NCBI RefSeq assembly: GCF_019797745.1 | Contig: NZ_VOSI01000002.1 | Coordinates: forward strand, 310,001 to 374,000 | Reading direction: 5' to 3' | Length of the DNA: 64,000 bases | DNA from: Edaphocola aurantiacus | Lineage (GTDB): Bacteria > Bacteroidota > Bacteroidia > Chitinophagales > Chitinophagaceae | Shown: positions 16,394-26,300 of the stretch, in pieces | Position numbering within the stretch: the first letter of the stretch is position 1 | Layout of the letters: each line of letters opens with the position of its first letter | Position numbers and translations under genes: made by a program | Notes under the pieces: model-generated | Database searches by the model: none | What the model saw: the letters and a program-made list of their open reading frames with translations, nothing else | What the model was told of the DNA's origin: nothing

Positions 16394-18304
16394 TTAGGCA
16401 ATCTCTTCTTCCTTAACAGTCTCTTCTTCACCCATTATCATTTCTTTTTCTACAACCAGGTTGTCAATAATAAATTTCTGACGCTGTGGTGTGTTATTAC
16501 CCATATAGTATTCCAGCAGTTTCTGTATCGGTGCATCTTTGGAGATCAATACGGGATCTTTACGCATATCGTCCCCGATAAAATTACCGAACTCGTCCGG
16601 AGAGATCTCTCCCAATCCTTTGAATCGGGTAATCTCTGGTTTCCCTCCCAGTTTATACACTGCTTTCTGCTTCTCTTCTTCTGAGTAGCAATAGATGGTT
16701 TCTTTCTTATTGCGCACACGGAATAATGGTGTCTCCAGTATGTAGATGTGACCATTACGTACCAGGTCGGGGAAGAACTGCAGGAAGAATGTCATGATCA
16801 GCAAACGAATGTGCATCCCATCGACATCGGCATCGGTTGCAATTACAATGTTGTTGTATCGCAGGCCATCCATACCGTCTTCAATATTCAGTGCATGTTG
16901 CAGCAGGTTGAATTCTTCATTCTCATATACCACTTTTTTGGTAAGGCCAAAACTGTTCAGCGGCTTACCTCTCAAACTGAATACGGCCTGAGATTCTACA
17001 TCACGGCTTTTGGTGATAGATCCGCTCGCAGAGTCTCCCTCGGTAATGAAAATAGTAGATGTCAGTTGCTTTTCCTGCAATGCTTCTTTATTCTTTCCAC
17101 TCACCTCTTCATTAAGGTGCACGCGGCAATCTCTTAATTTCTTATTGTGCAGATTGGCTTTTTTCGCTCTCTCATTCGCGATCTTACGGATACCTGAAAG
17201 TTCTTTACGCTCGCGCTCACTCTGTTCGATTCTTTTCTTCAGTGCATCTGCTACAGCCACATTTTTATGCAGATAATCATCCAGTGCTTTAGAGAGAAAG
17301 TCCAGTACAAAGCTCTTCATGGACGGACCATCGGGCGCTATAGTAAGGGAGCCCAGTTTCGTTTTGGTCTGACTTTCAAATACCGGTTCCTGCACCTTTA
17401 CCGCAACTGCAGCACAGATCGTCTGGCGTACATCAGAAGCATCATAGTCCTTTTTGAAGAAGTCTCTTACGGTCTTTACATAAGCCTCTCTGAATGCCTG
17501 CTGATGGGTACCACCCTGGGTTGTATGCTGCCCGTTTACAAAGGAAACGATGTCTTCTCCATAACTTCCGGTATGTGATATAGCAACTTCAATATCTTCT
17601 CCTTTCAGGTGAACGATCGGATAGCGCAGATCATCTTCATTAGTCTTATTCTGTAACAGATCCAGCAGACCATTTTTGGAAACGTATTTTTTCCCATTCA
17701 GGTATATTGCTAAACCGGCGTTCAGGTAACAATAATTCCATATCTGGTTCTGTACATAATCCATAATGAAGTGATAGTTCTTAAACACCGTATTGTCCGG
17801 TGTAAATGTCACTTCAGTACCATTCGCTTCTTCCGTTTTTGTTTCTTTACCTTCTTCCAGCAATTCTCCTTTTGCAAACGTGGCTGTTTTGCATTTTCCC
17901 TCACGATAAGCGGTAACAGAAAAGGAAGAACTCAACGCATTCACGGCTTTGGTACCCACACCATTCAGACCCACCGATTTCTGGAAGGCCTTGCTATCGT
18001 ATTTTGCACCGGTATTGATCTTACTCACTACATCTACCAGCTTGCCCAAAGGGATACCGCGACCAAAGTCTCTTACGGTAATCACTCCTTCCTGGATAGT
18101 GATATTGACTTGCTTACCAAATCCCATGGTATACTCATCAATACAGTTATCTACAACTTCTTTCAGCAGAATGTAGATCCCGTCATCCATACTGCTACCA
18201 TCACCAAGCTTACCGATATACATACCGGGGCGGAGGCGTATGTGTTCTTTCCAGTCAAGGGATTTAATACTACTCTCATCGTAGTTGCTTTGCATTTCAC
18301 TCAT
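16394..18304 (-). CDS. parE: DNA topoisomerase IV subunit B
   Basis: A 636-residue type IIA topoisomerase ATPase subunit. The GHKL ATPase domain shows [17 protein letters not shown] and [15 protein letters not shown]; the transducer follows; the TOPRIM domain has TEGDSASGS and [10 protein letters not shown]; the C-terminus has RFKGLGE. The FKGLGE motif and a length near 630 without the GyrB insert are as expected for ParE of Bacteroidota, where gyrB is longer. It decatenates daughter chromosomes with ParC. parC is not directly downstream here: the 3' neighbour is convergent. A -7 box lies at 18340-18347. Confidence 0.88.
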   Translation of the reverse strand: MSEMQSNYDESSIKSLDWKEHIRLRPGMYIGKLGDGSSMDDGIYILLKEVVDNCIDEYTMGFGKQVNITIQEGVITVRDFGRGIPLGKLVDVVSKINTGAKYDSKAFQKSVGLNGVGTKAVNALSSSFSVTAYREGKCKTATFAKGELLEEGKETKTEEANGTEVTFTPDNTVFKNYHFIMDYVQNQIWNYCYLNAGLAIYLNGKKYVSKNGLLDLLQNKTNEDDLRYPIVHLKGEDIEVAISHTGSYGEDIVSFVNGQHTTQGGTHQQAFREAYVKTVRDFFKKDYDASDVRQTICAAVAVKVQEPVFESQTKTKLGSLTIAPDGPSMKSFVLDFLSKALDDYLHKNVAVADALKKRIEQSERERKELSGIRKIANERAKKANLHNKKLRDCRVHLNEEVSGKNKEALQEKQLTSTIFITEGDSASGSITKSRDVESQAVFSLRGKPLNSFGLTKKVVYENEEFNLLQHALNIEDGMDGLRYNNIVIATDADVDGMHIRLLIMTFFLQFFPDLVRNGHIYILETPLFRVRNKKETIYCYSEEEKQKAVYKLGGKPEITRFKGLGEISPDEFGNFIGDDMRKDPVLISKDAPIQKLLEYYMGNNTPQRQKFIIDNLVVEKEMIMGEEETVKEEEIA

Positions 18305-18339
18305 ATGACGACTTCACTGATTTTATTAAAATATGATGG

Positions 18340-18347
18340 CAAATTTA
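18340..18347 (-). promoter_or_regulatory. -7 promoter box of parE
   Basis: TAAATTTG on the minus strand matches TAnnTTTG, 35 bases upstream of the start codon. Confidence 0.45.
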
Positions 18348-18369
18348 ACTAATTGTGGCGGCTTTATAT

Positions 18370-18933
18370 TTAAGTATTTGCCCAGTTCTTCAATATATTT
18401 AATCCCGACTCGGTCAGAACCGACTCCGGATGAAACTGTACACCGGTACAGGAGTACTTCTTATGACGGAAGGCCATAATAACGCCCTCATCAGTTGTGG
18501 CAAGGATTTGCAGGTCTGGATTGTCTTCCATCCCTGTTGCCTGTAAAGAGTGGTAACGCATCACCTTTAAGGGGTTTGATAGTCCGGAAAATATATGCTG
18601 TCCATTATGTTTTATCTGACTCGTCTTCCCATGCACTGGAAAAGGCGCTTTGGTGACCTTGCAGCCGAAATATTGTGCCAGCGCCTGATGACCGAGACAT
18701 ACGCCCAGGATAGGGATTTTATCATGAAAATAATCAATCACAGACATGGTCATCCCTGCATGCTCCGGATCTTTGGGGCCAGGTGATAAAATAATACGCT
18801 CCGGGTTCAGCTTAATGATTTCACTCAAACTCAACTCATCATTACGGATCATGCACACATTCTGATGCACCTGCTTCAGATAATCCGCCAGGATATCCGA
18901 GAAAGAATCGTAATTATCAATCAGTAACCACAT
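18370..18933 (-). CDS. Class I glutamine amidotransferase, PabA/TrpG type
   Basis: A 187-residue stand-alone glutaminase: DNYDSFSDIL at the N-terminus, oxyanion segment SPGPKDPEHAG, nucleophile Cys79 in GVCLGHQ, and His168/Glu170 in QFHPES. It would feed ammonia to aminodeoxychorismate synthase or anthranilate synthase. No PabB, PabC or Trp gene is nearby, and the neighbours are cvpA and parE, which favours a PabA-like (folate) or shared role over a trp operon function, but this is inference. Its start abuts the cvpA stop with no gap, implying coupling. Confidence 0.85.
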   Translation of the reverse strand: MWLLIDNYDSFSDILADYLKQVHQNVCMIRNDELSLSEIIKLNPERIILSPGPKDPEHAGMTMSVIDYFHDKIPILGVCLGHQALAQYFGCKVTKAPFPVHGKTSQIKHNGQHIFSGLSNPLKVMRYHSLQATGMEDNPDLQILATTDEGVIMAFRHKKYSCTGVQFHPESVLTESGLNILKNWANT

Positions 18934-19470
18934 TTACGGCAGATGATTATTTACCTTATCAAACATGCTGCCCAGTTCGGTATAGCTCTCTTTTACAAAA
19001 GGTAATACTTTACCAATGATATCAAAACCTTTAGCAGCAAAGGGTTCTACTATGGCGTAAGTCTTCGATCCGGCTTTGGTTTCCGGTTTGATCAGGCTTA
19101 CTTTATCGGCCAGCCACAATACGCTGCTCCAGACAAAGGTCACTATAATGCCATACACGAGGGCTCCGGCCATTTTATTGGCCCAGCCCAGCTTTACTGT
19201 TTTCAGGCCCTTATCTATCGTTCGTGCGATCATATTAATGATAAATACTATTGCAATAAATACGACTAAATAAGACAGCATCGGTATCCATGGACTTAAG
19301 GACGATTGCTCATTAAATAAATAAGCGGATAATTTATGAGAAAATTTCAAGGCACCCAGCATGGCAATGATGACTGCGGCCAGCGAAAAGGCAGCAAAGA
19401 CCAGCCCTTTCCGATATCCTTTCATCATAAACCATACCAAAAGTACAAGGTATATAAAATCAATGGGCAT
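18934..19470 (-). CDS. CvpA family inner-membrane protein
   Basis: A 178-residue protein with four predicted membrane helices. It begins IDFIYLVLLVWFMMKGYRKGLVFAAF, the YRGFxxG-type start of CvpA/colicin V production family proteins, and contains a conserved GALVYGIIVTFVWSSVLW segment. The family is linked to envelope integrity and bile or stress tolerance in other bacteria, with no proven biochemical activity. A -7 box at 19495-19502 gives a leader of roughly 20 bases. It is directly followed by the PabA-like gene without a spacer. Confidence 0.85.
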   Translation of the reverse strand: MPIDFIYLVLLVWFMMKGYRKGLVFAAFSLAAVIIAMLGALKFSHKLSAYLFNEQSSLSPWIPMLSYLVVFIAIVFIINMIARTIDKGLKTVKLGWANKMAGALVYGIIVTFVWSSVLWLADKVSLIKPETKAGSKTYAIVEPFAAKGFDIIGKVLPFVKESYTELGSMFDKVNNHLP

Positions 19471-19494
19471 AAATATGCAGGTATTTTAAAGATT

Positions 19495-19502
19495 CAAAAG
19501 TA
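19495..19502 (-). promoter_or_regulatory. -7 promoter box of cvpA-pabA
   Basis: TACTTTTG on the minus strand, with TTTG in the -33 position at 19520-19523 (17-base spacer). It overlaps the region just 3' of the yqeY terminator. Confidence 0.5.
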
Positions 19503-19526
19503 CGAAAACAAGGGTTCCACAAAACA

Positions 19527-19558
19527 AAAGATTCAAACCAATGATGGTTTGAATCTTT
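19527..19558 (-). terminator. Terminator of yqeY
   Basis: A perfect 14-bp stem, 19527-19540 with 19545-19558, core AAAGATTCAAACCA and loop ATGA. On the minus strand it is followed by a T-rich tract. Confidence 0.8.
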
Positions 19559-19589
19559 ATATCCTTTCTGAGCTATATATATTATTATA

Positions 19590-20039
19590 TTACGCTAAAA
19601 GTCTTTTTACTGTTTCGGAGATCAATTTGCCATCAGCACGGCCAGCAAGTTTTTTGGAGGCAGCTCCCATCACTTTACCTAAGTCGGCAGCACTGGTTGC
19701 ACCTACTTCAGCAATGATTGCTTTAACCTCAGCTTCCAGCTCTTCGTTACTTAATTGCGCCGGCAGAAACTTATTGATGATTTCAATCTCTTCCTGCTCC
19801 TTTTGTGCAAGGTCAGTTCTGTTTTGCTGTGTAAAAATATCCAGAGAATCCTTGCGCTGTTTCGACATTTTAGTTAATAACTTTAATTCATCTGCCTCGC
19901 TCAAAGATTCTTTCGCTCCACTGGCTGTTTGTTCAACCAATATTGCCGCCTTTATTGCTCTAAGGGTACGCAAAGCCACTTCGTCTTTAGCACGCATAGC
20001 CGCTTTGAGTTCTTCCATTACTTTTGCTTCTAAACTCAT
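19590..20039 (-). CDS. GatB/YqeY domain protein
   Basis: A 149-residue YqeY-family protein: MSLEAKVMEELKAAMRAKD, LRTLRAIKAAIL, and the C-terminal VMGAASKKLAGRADGKLISETVKRLL, which resembles the tail domain of GatB/GatE. The family is thought to bind tRNA through this domain; a role in amidotransfer is not demonstrated for stand-alone YqeY. Length and start match the family. It has its own -7 box (20057-20064) and terminator, so it is monocistronic. Confidence 0.9.
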   Translation of the reverse strand: MSLEAKVMEELKAAMRAKDEVALRTLRAIKAAILVEQTASGAKESLSEADELKLLTKMSKQRKDSLDIFTQQNRTDLAQKEQEEIEIINKFLPAQLSNEELEAEVKAIIAEVGATSAADLGKVMGAASKKLAGRADGKLISETVKRLLA

Positions 20040-20056
20040 GATTATTAAAATTTAAG

Positions 20057-20064
20057 CAAAAGTA
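20057..20064 (-). promoter_or_regulatory. -7 promoter box of yqeY
   Basis: TACTTTTG on the minus strand, 17 bases upstream of the start codon, giving a predicted leader near 13 bases. Confidence 0.5.
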
Positions 20065-20125
20065 AACCTTAAAAAATACATTGAAAATATTTTGTTGAAA
20101 TTATATCATTCTATTAATTTTTTTT

Positions 20126-20133
20126 TATCTTTG
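20126..20133 (+). promoter_or_regulatory. -7 box for the T9SS protein gene at 20174
   Basis: TATCTTTG matches TAnnTTTG in an AT-rich region, 40 bases before the ATG. Confidence 0.5.
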
Positions 20134-20173
20134 GATTAAAATTGTTTAACTTCAATAAAAACTTTTTAAGAGC

Positions 20174-21112
20174 ATGAAAAAAATATTATCTACTCTAGCG
20201 TTAGCGACTATCAGCGCTTTCAGTTCTTATGCGCAGGACATCGACTTGCAGGCATTCGTATTCATCGACACAACCGGTAACCCGTTAACCGATACGGCTG
20301 ACCGTACAAACACAACTAACATCAGCATCAATGCTGGTCAAACTTTCACTGGTAACGGTGACTATGCTGCACCAAACGGAGCAACTGCTGACAGTATCTA
20401 TGGTACTTATGGTATGTTCACTAATGGTCCAGATGCATTAGGTAGTGGTGACCAAGTTATTTTCGTTTATTCTGGTAGCCGCTTCCTGAGAGAAGACGAG
20501 GCTGCTGCAGAAGGCGTACCATTTGCTGACAAGTATTTCTGGTTAAACCAATTAACTTTAAGTGCTGCAGTAGAATCTCCAAACATTGTTGGTCGTTTCT
20601 CTTACTTACCAGTTGACAGCATTGGTATGTTAATGGATTGGGATATGTGGGTTGACAGTGGTAAAATGTCTCTGAAAGGCAGACCACACGATACTTATGT
20701 AACTGGTAAAGCTTATGGTTTCTTCATGAGAATTTATGGCTTAGGTGATGCAAATAACCCAACTAACATCGATGCAGTTCCTAAAAACAACCTGTACGTT
20801 CAGAAAGTAATCTGGAACGGTGGTGTAGGTCTGAAAGATATGCTGGCTAAAACTAAGCGTGAAAACTTAGTAGTATATCCTAACCCAGCTACAAGCGAAA
20901 TCTCTTTTGATTATAACTTCAAAGTAAATACTACTGCTGTATTAACTATCAGAGATATCACTGGTAAAACAGTTCGCGCAAACAACTACGGTCGTCAGAC
21001 TGCTGGTGCAAGAAACTTCAAATATGATATTTCTGGTTTAGCTGCTGGTACTTATACAGTTGAGTTCGTTACTGGCGAAACAAACGCTGTTAGCAAAATC
21101 GTTATCAAATAA
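20174..21112 (+). CDS. T9SS-secreted protein with an unrecognised N-terminal domain
   Basis: A 312-residue exported protein. A signal peptide (MKKILSTLALATISAFSSYAQ) is followed by about 205 residues I cannot assign. They include a paired DTAD/NTTNISINAGQ segment, SGDQVIFVYSG, and WLNQLTLSAAVESPN, suggesting a beta-sandwich. From about residue 230, VVYPNPATSEISF and GLAAGTYTVEFVTG with a final SKIVIK mark a T9SS type A sorting domain. Codons look strongly biased toward a small set (GGT, AAC, GCT, TTA), as in the SusC/D genes next door, suggesting high expression. It has its own promoter and a strong terminator. Confidence 0.75.
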   Translation: MKKILSTLALATISAFSSYAQDIDLQAFVFIDTTGNPLTDTADRTNTTNISINAGQTFTGNGDYAAPNGATADSIYGTYGMFTNGPDALGSGDQVIFVYSGSRFLREDEAAAEGVPFADKYFWLNQLTLSAAVESPNIVGRFSYLPVDSIGMLMDWDMWVDSGKMSLKGRPHDTYVTGKAYGFFMRIYGLGDANNPTNIDAVPKNNLYVQKVIWNGGVGLKDMLAKTKRENLVVYPNPATSEISFDYNFKVNTTAVLTIRDITGKTVRANNYGRQTAGARNFKYDISGLAAGTYTVEFVTGETNAVSKIVIK

Positions 21113-21131
21113 GCTGATTAAAAGCTAATAT

Positions 21132-21167
21132 AAAAGGGCGCTATTCTTTGAGAATAGCGCCCTTTTT
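21132..21167 (+). terminator. Terminator of the T9SS protein gene
   Basis: A perfect 16-bp stem pairs 21132-21147 with 21151-21166, core AAAAGGGCGCTATTCT and loop TTG, followed by T and CTGTCT. Its outer arm AAAAGGGCGC recurs in the susD terminator 500 bases away. Confidence 0.85.
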
Positions 21168-21666
21168 CTGTCTAAAAGAAAGTATTAAGGAATGTCTGCG
21201 ATGTGTGTTATTAATAGCTATTTGATACGCTCTGTATCTAGTAGTCAGTTATGAATGATTCTCATTTTTGCCGTACATTAATCCAGCTAGCACCTATTTC
21301 TTCAGTATAGAACAGTCTTTGCCTCAATATATAGCATTCTACGAATAGCAAGCGATCCCCTTGTAGTCAAAATCAAGTCCTAAATGCTAAAGAGGGTGTT
21401 ATACTTCCTTACTCTGGTCCGGCCATAAACAGAACAGTAAACCTGATAGCAATAAGCCAGCACTATAAGCCTGATAAATGCTGTATGATACTTAAATACA
21501 CTTATAAACATTTGATGCGGATGCCATACCCTCTGTCGTGTATCATAAAAAGGCCAAATTGGCACATTTAGGAGCCTTGAAACCGTATAGACAAGGTAGA
21601 AGACTAAGCATGCATTAATCCTCTTAAAATGAGCACAATTAACTCTTCTCCACCAATTAAACGTTC
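21168..21666. other. About 500 bases without a supportable gene
   Basis: No conserved coding frame, tRNA, or repeat is visible between the terminators of two convergent transcription units. The longest frame (61 codons, minus strand, 21380-21565) has no family resemblance and no start context. The stretch may be a decayed gene or simple spacer. Confidence 0.6.
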
Positions 21667-21724
21667 ATTATACTTTAATAAAAAGGGCGCCGATGTATCG
21701 GCGCCCTTTTTATTAAAGTATAAT
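21667..21724 (-). terminator. 28-bp perfect palindrome at the susD 3' end
   Basis: Positions 21667-21694 pair with 21697-21724 without mismatch, separated only by GT. The core is AAAAAGGGCGCCGAT and the arms extend outward into TTATACTTTAAT. It ends seven bases before the susD stop codon complement, so it sits directly 3' of susD and ought to act as its terminator. Confidence 0.85.
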
Positions 21725-21730
21725 AGTTTA

Positions 21731-23305
21731 TTATGGATTTTGATAAACTCCCAGGTTCTGATTTAATTCAGATCCAGGAATTCTCCAGTTAATCTTAACA
21801 TCAGTAGCGTTAATTACCATGTTATCTGAACCGATAATAGAAGCTACAAACCCAGAAGAACCTCTGTTGATAGCAGCTAAAGAAGTCACACCACCATCAA
21901 ACTTAGCCATTTGACGCTTAGCATCGAAATATCTGAAGCCTTCACCCCATAACTCGATACGTCTTTGACGCCAGATTTCCTGTACTACAGAGTTTTTAGT
22001 TACCAGGTTAGTAGTTGCATAAGAAGGGTCACGAGTAACCACAAACTCAGCTAATAAAGCCTTAGCATTATCCAGATTACCTCCCTGTTGTGCTATAGCT
22101 TCTGCTTCGATCAGGTACATTTCCGCAGTTCTCATCATCGGATAATCCGCAATGAAGCTAGTTTTAGAATTTGCATAGAATTTCTTCTGCGTTCTACGAG
22201 CATAGATACCAGATGGATTAGATAACCACCATTGTCTTCTGATATCTGTATCCGGAATTCTTTTCAGGAAAGTATCGATAGTACCACCACCATTAAATAT
22301 GGAGTTACCAACGATTTTTTGAGAACCTGTTGCATAAGCTTTCAGATCTGGATCCATATGAGACATAAATGACGCATAAACACCATTTTGCTCAGCATTG
22401 ATCACTAAACCCCAGATCCATTCTCTGTTCGAAACCTGGTTGAAACCATTCAGCAATTCAGCACCAGACATCAGTGTCCAGGTCTGACGTGCGTCATGAG
22501 CCATAGTAGCTGCTTTAGTCCAGTCTTGTTGATATAATGCAGCTCTTGCATAGATACCTTTAGCTACATTGATATTGATCTGAGATTTATCACGACGAGC
22601 TGGTGTTCCTGGCTTCTCAAAGTTTGCGATAGAAGAATCCATGTCACGATTGATCTGATCAATCACATCTTTCATACTAGCGCGTGGATTACCCACTTTA
22701 GTAGGAGCTGTATAAATAGGCACACCTAACGCCTGAGCAGGAGTTGCAGCACCTATAGTACCAGTTCTTGAAGAACCATTAGCTATAACATACTGACCAT
22801 CAATGCTGCGATAAGGGAACTGGTAACATTGAATCAACTGCAGGTAAGCCCAGCCACGAAATGCATACGCTTGTGCTTTGATTTCATTTTTCTCTTCTTC
22901 TTCACCTGTTGCAGCATCAATATTTTGCAGAATAAAGTTAGCATTATTGATAACAGCATAGTAAATGCTCCATTGATAAGAACTACCACCACGAGCATCG
23001 TTCCAACGCACAGCTGAAGTGATGAACCAGTTTGAACCGTAATTAGACAGGCCCATATCTTCACACATTAACTCGTAAGTCATGTTGATTGAAGGCAAGC
23101 TGAACTGATCATGATCATCAGCATCAAACAGTCTTCTGGTCATACCATTAATTACCGAACGGGCACCACTAACATTTTTGAACACATCTTGTGTGATCGC
23201 CTGGTTGGTAGGTTTGGTATCCAGGAAGGATTTCTTACATGAGGTTGCGCCTAAAGCTAATGCCAGAGATAAACCCGCAAACCCGAATATTTTATTGATT
23301 TTCAT
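21731..23305 (-). CDS. SusD/RagB-type nutrient-binding lipoprotein
   Basis: A 524-residue SusD-family outer-membrane lipoprotein: lipobox at Cys23 (LGATSC), then KKSFLDTKPTNQAITQDVFKN, the conserved N-terminus of the family. TPR-like helices follow (EIKAQAYAFRGWAYLQLIQCYQFPY), and the C-terminal part has RTAEMYLIEAEAIAQQGG and IWRQRRIELWGEGFRYFDAKR. It should cap the SusC barrel encoded just upstream and bind the imported ligand. The gap to susC is 24 bases, so they form one operon. With a secreted protease upstream, the ligand may be a peptide rather than a glycan, but that is inference. Confidence 0.92.
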   Translation of the reverse strand: MKINKIFGFAGLSLALALGATSCKKSFLDTKPTNQAITQDVFKNVSGARSVINGMTRRLFDADDHDQFSLPSINMTYELMCEDMGLSNYGSNWFITSAVRWNDARGGSSYQWSIYYAVINNANFILQNIDAATGEEEEKNEIKAQAYAFRGWAYLQLIQCYQFPYRSIDGQYVIANGSSRTGTIGAATPAQALGVPIYTAPTKVGNPRASMKDVIDQINRDMDSSIANFEKPGTPARRDKSQININVAKGIYARAALYQQDWTKAATMAHDARQTWTLMSGAELLNGFNQVSNREWIWGLVINAEQNGVYASFMSHMDPDLKAYATGSQKIVGNSIFNGGGTIDTFLKRIPDTDIRRQWWLSNPSGIYARRTQKKFYANSKTSFIADYPMMRTAEMYLIEAEAIAQQGGNLDNAKALLAEFVVTRDPSYATTNLVTKNSVVQEIWRQRRIELWGEGFRYFDAKRQMAKFDGGVTSLAAINRGSSGFVASIIGSDNMVINATDVKINWRIPGSELNQNLGVYQNP

Positions 23306-23329
23306 TTTAAATTAAATTATTTGAGTGAA

Positions 23330-26300
23330 TTACAGTCCAACATTTACGCCAATCACATAAGTTCTGTACGGGAAATATGTAAAGTTAGTAGCTCCGAAGA
23401 AAGAAGATTGTACATCAAGACCACGTCTAGCAGAGAAGTTCAATACATTATCCATCGCATAGTAAATTCTCACGCTCTTGAAAGAAGAATTATTCAACAT
23501 TTTCGGAGAGAACGTGTAACCCAGGTTAACATTTCTTAATTTCAGGAAACTGTTAGTTACCAGGAAGCGGCTTGAAGCAGAAGCAGCGTTAGTACCTGCA
23601 GAACCATAAGAGAATTTAGGAACTACATCTGCATTATTTTCATCACCAGCTTTGTTCCAGGCATTTAACATATCTGCATGGATTGCATTACCACGAGCTT
23701 CAGCACCACCACTCATCAGGGATGCATAAGTACCATCATAGTTCTGACCACCCAGACCGAATGTAAATGTGAAAGATAAATCAAAGTTTTTGTAAGCAAT
23801 CTGGTTAGACATAGAACCTTCTAAATCTCTGAAAGGAGATTTGAATAATTTTCTGTCAGCAGTAGTCAGGCTATTATAATCAGTAGTAATTGAACCATCT
23901 GCTTTGTACCATTGAGATACACCAGTAGAACTTACACCAGCATATTCATATGTAAAATAAGAACCTACAGGCAGACCTTTTGCTAAGATATCGATTCCAC
24001 CGATTAAAGAGTCTTCACCCTGGATCTGAGTAATCGTATTTCTGTTATGCGCAAGGTTTAATCTTGTATTCCAGCTGAATTTCTTAGAACGTACCCAGTC
24101 ATAAGATACCTGCAGTTCCACACCACGGTTTCTCATAGAACCAACGTTCGCATAATAGCCAGATGTACCTACAGATGGCGCTAATGGCTGAACATATAAC
24201 AGGTTGTTAGAACCTTTGTTATAGAAATCCAGGGAAGCTGTAAATCTGTTTTGTTTTGTAGCGAGGTCAATACCTAAGTCCATTTCAACCTGGCCTTCCC
24301 ATTTCAGTTTATCATTACCATAGTTAGCAAAGATTAAACCTGGGTTACCTGCATTCGGATAAGCACCGAAACGATCTAACCATGCATAGTATCCATTGAT
24401 CGCATCGTTACCGGTAACACCATAGCTAAAGCGAAGTTTCAACATATCCAGTTTGTCCTTCATGCCGCTCATAAATGACTCATCAGAGATCATCCAGCCT
24501 AAACCGGCAGCACCGAAGTTACCCCAACGAGACTGAGGACTGAAACGAGAAGATCCATTTCTACTTGCAGAACCGTTAAAGAAATATTTTCCTTTGTAGC
24601 TATACTCAGCCTGAGCGAAATATGTTTCAATTCTCAGACGATCGATTTGAGAAGTAGAACCTTCACCTACTGCAGCAGCAGCACCTTCTGTAAATCCTGG
24701 AGCAAAGAAACCAGTTCTACGCATTTGCGTGAAAGAGTTTTTCCAGTTATACGCTTCGTGACCAACAGTTAATGAAAATCTGTTAGCAGAAGAATCGTTT
24801 TGGTTTAAATTATTAGCCTGTGGTCTCCAGGTTAAGAATTGGTTGAATGTGTAGTTAATGTTTGTTGTAGTCTGTCTGATAGATCTACCCAGTACATTTG
24901 CTGCATCACCATATTCAGAGTTATAATAGTTTAACTCATCACCTGAATAATAGTTTACAGAGAACTGCGTTTTTGCAGTCAGATCTCTGTAGATTTTTGC
25001 CTCCAGGTATCCTACACCATTACCATTTAATGCAAGGGTATTTGGTTTATTATACGTTAAAGCGGCAACAGTATTGGTATTTAAACCAAATGGTCTTTGT
25101 TCAATATTGCCATGAGCTGTACCGGTAGTGTTATAACCGAAGTCATAAACAGGCGTACCATCTGCCTGATACATTCTGTTACCATTAGCATCGTAACGAT
25201 ATACAGGATAAATCGGAGCCATAGTCATTGCACCGTAGAACGGGTTAGAATATGCAGTACCGCTACCTAAGTGGAACAACTGATCTTCGTAAGCAGTCTG
25301 AATTTTGAAACCAGTTTTCAACCAGCTGTTGATTCTTGAGTTCACATTCAATAAGGCTGTAATACGGCTATAATCAGAATTTTTAACGATACCCTGATCT
25401 CTTGTATAACCTAAAGAGAAGTAATAATCACTTTTGTTATCTCCGTTAGAAACAGATAAGTTATAGTTCTGACGAACACCGATACGCTTCAGTTCATTTT
25501 CCCAGTTATCTGTCCATAATAAGCTAGCATTAGGATTAACTTTACCGTCAATCATCAGCTGGCTGTTAGGAACATTGTATGCATTATAACCACCCAGGAA
25601 ATCTACGAAATCTTCAGAACTTGTAGTAGTAGTTGCTTGATCTAAGTAACCTTTCCAGGCTGTTTCATAATAATCCTTAACGCCTAAAGTTTTATAAGCA
25701 GGAATAAAACGTTGTAACGCACCTACAGAAGCATCAAAGTTAATTCTTGGACGCTCAGATTTTTCACCACGTTTAGTTGTAACCAGGATTACACCATTCG
25801 CCGCACGTGCACCATATACTGCTTTAGTAGTCGCATCTTTAAGGATAACGATATCTTTAATATCTGCAGGGTTAATTGTATTTAATGCGCCGGAATAAGG
25901 AGCACCATCCAATACGATTAACGGAGCACTGCTCGCACTCAGGGAACCCATACCACGTACCATGATATCCGGGTTAGAGCCAGGCTGGCCACCACCACTG
26001 GTAACTAATACACCAGGAGCAGCACCATCTAAAGCCGCAGCTACACTGGTAACCGGTCTTTTAGCAATTTCTTTTGCAGTTACAGTGCTGATCGCACCTA
26101 CATAAGATCTTGAATCTAATTTGGCACCATATACTGTAACTTCTTCTGTTTCTGTAGAACCGGAATCAAAAGTAAAGTTTACAGTATTACCTTTGATTTT
26201 AACTTCTTGCTTTTCATTACCAAATGATGAAAAGACTAAAGTATTAGCATCGTTTGGCGCAGTGATACTGTAGTTACCATCATCATCACTCAGTGCTGAG

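Noticed and set aside
21380-21565. 61-codon minus-strand frame in the gene-free interval
   Set aside because: No homologous motif, no promoter and no start context; length is expected by chance.
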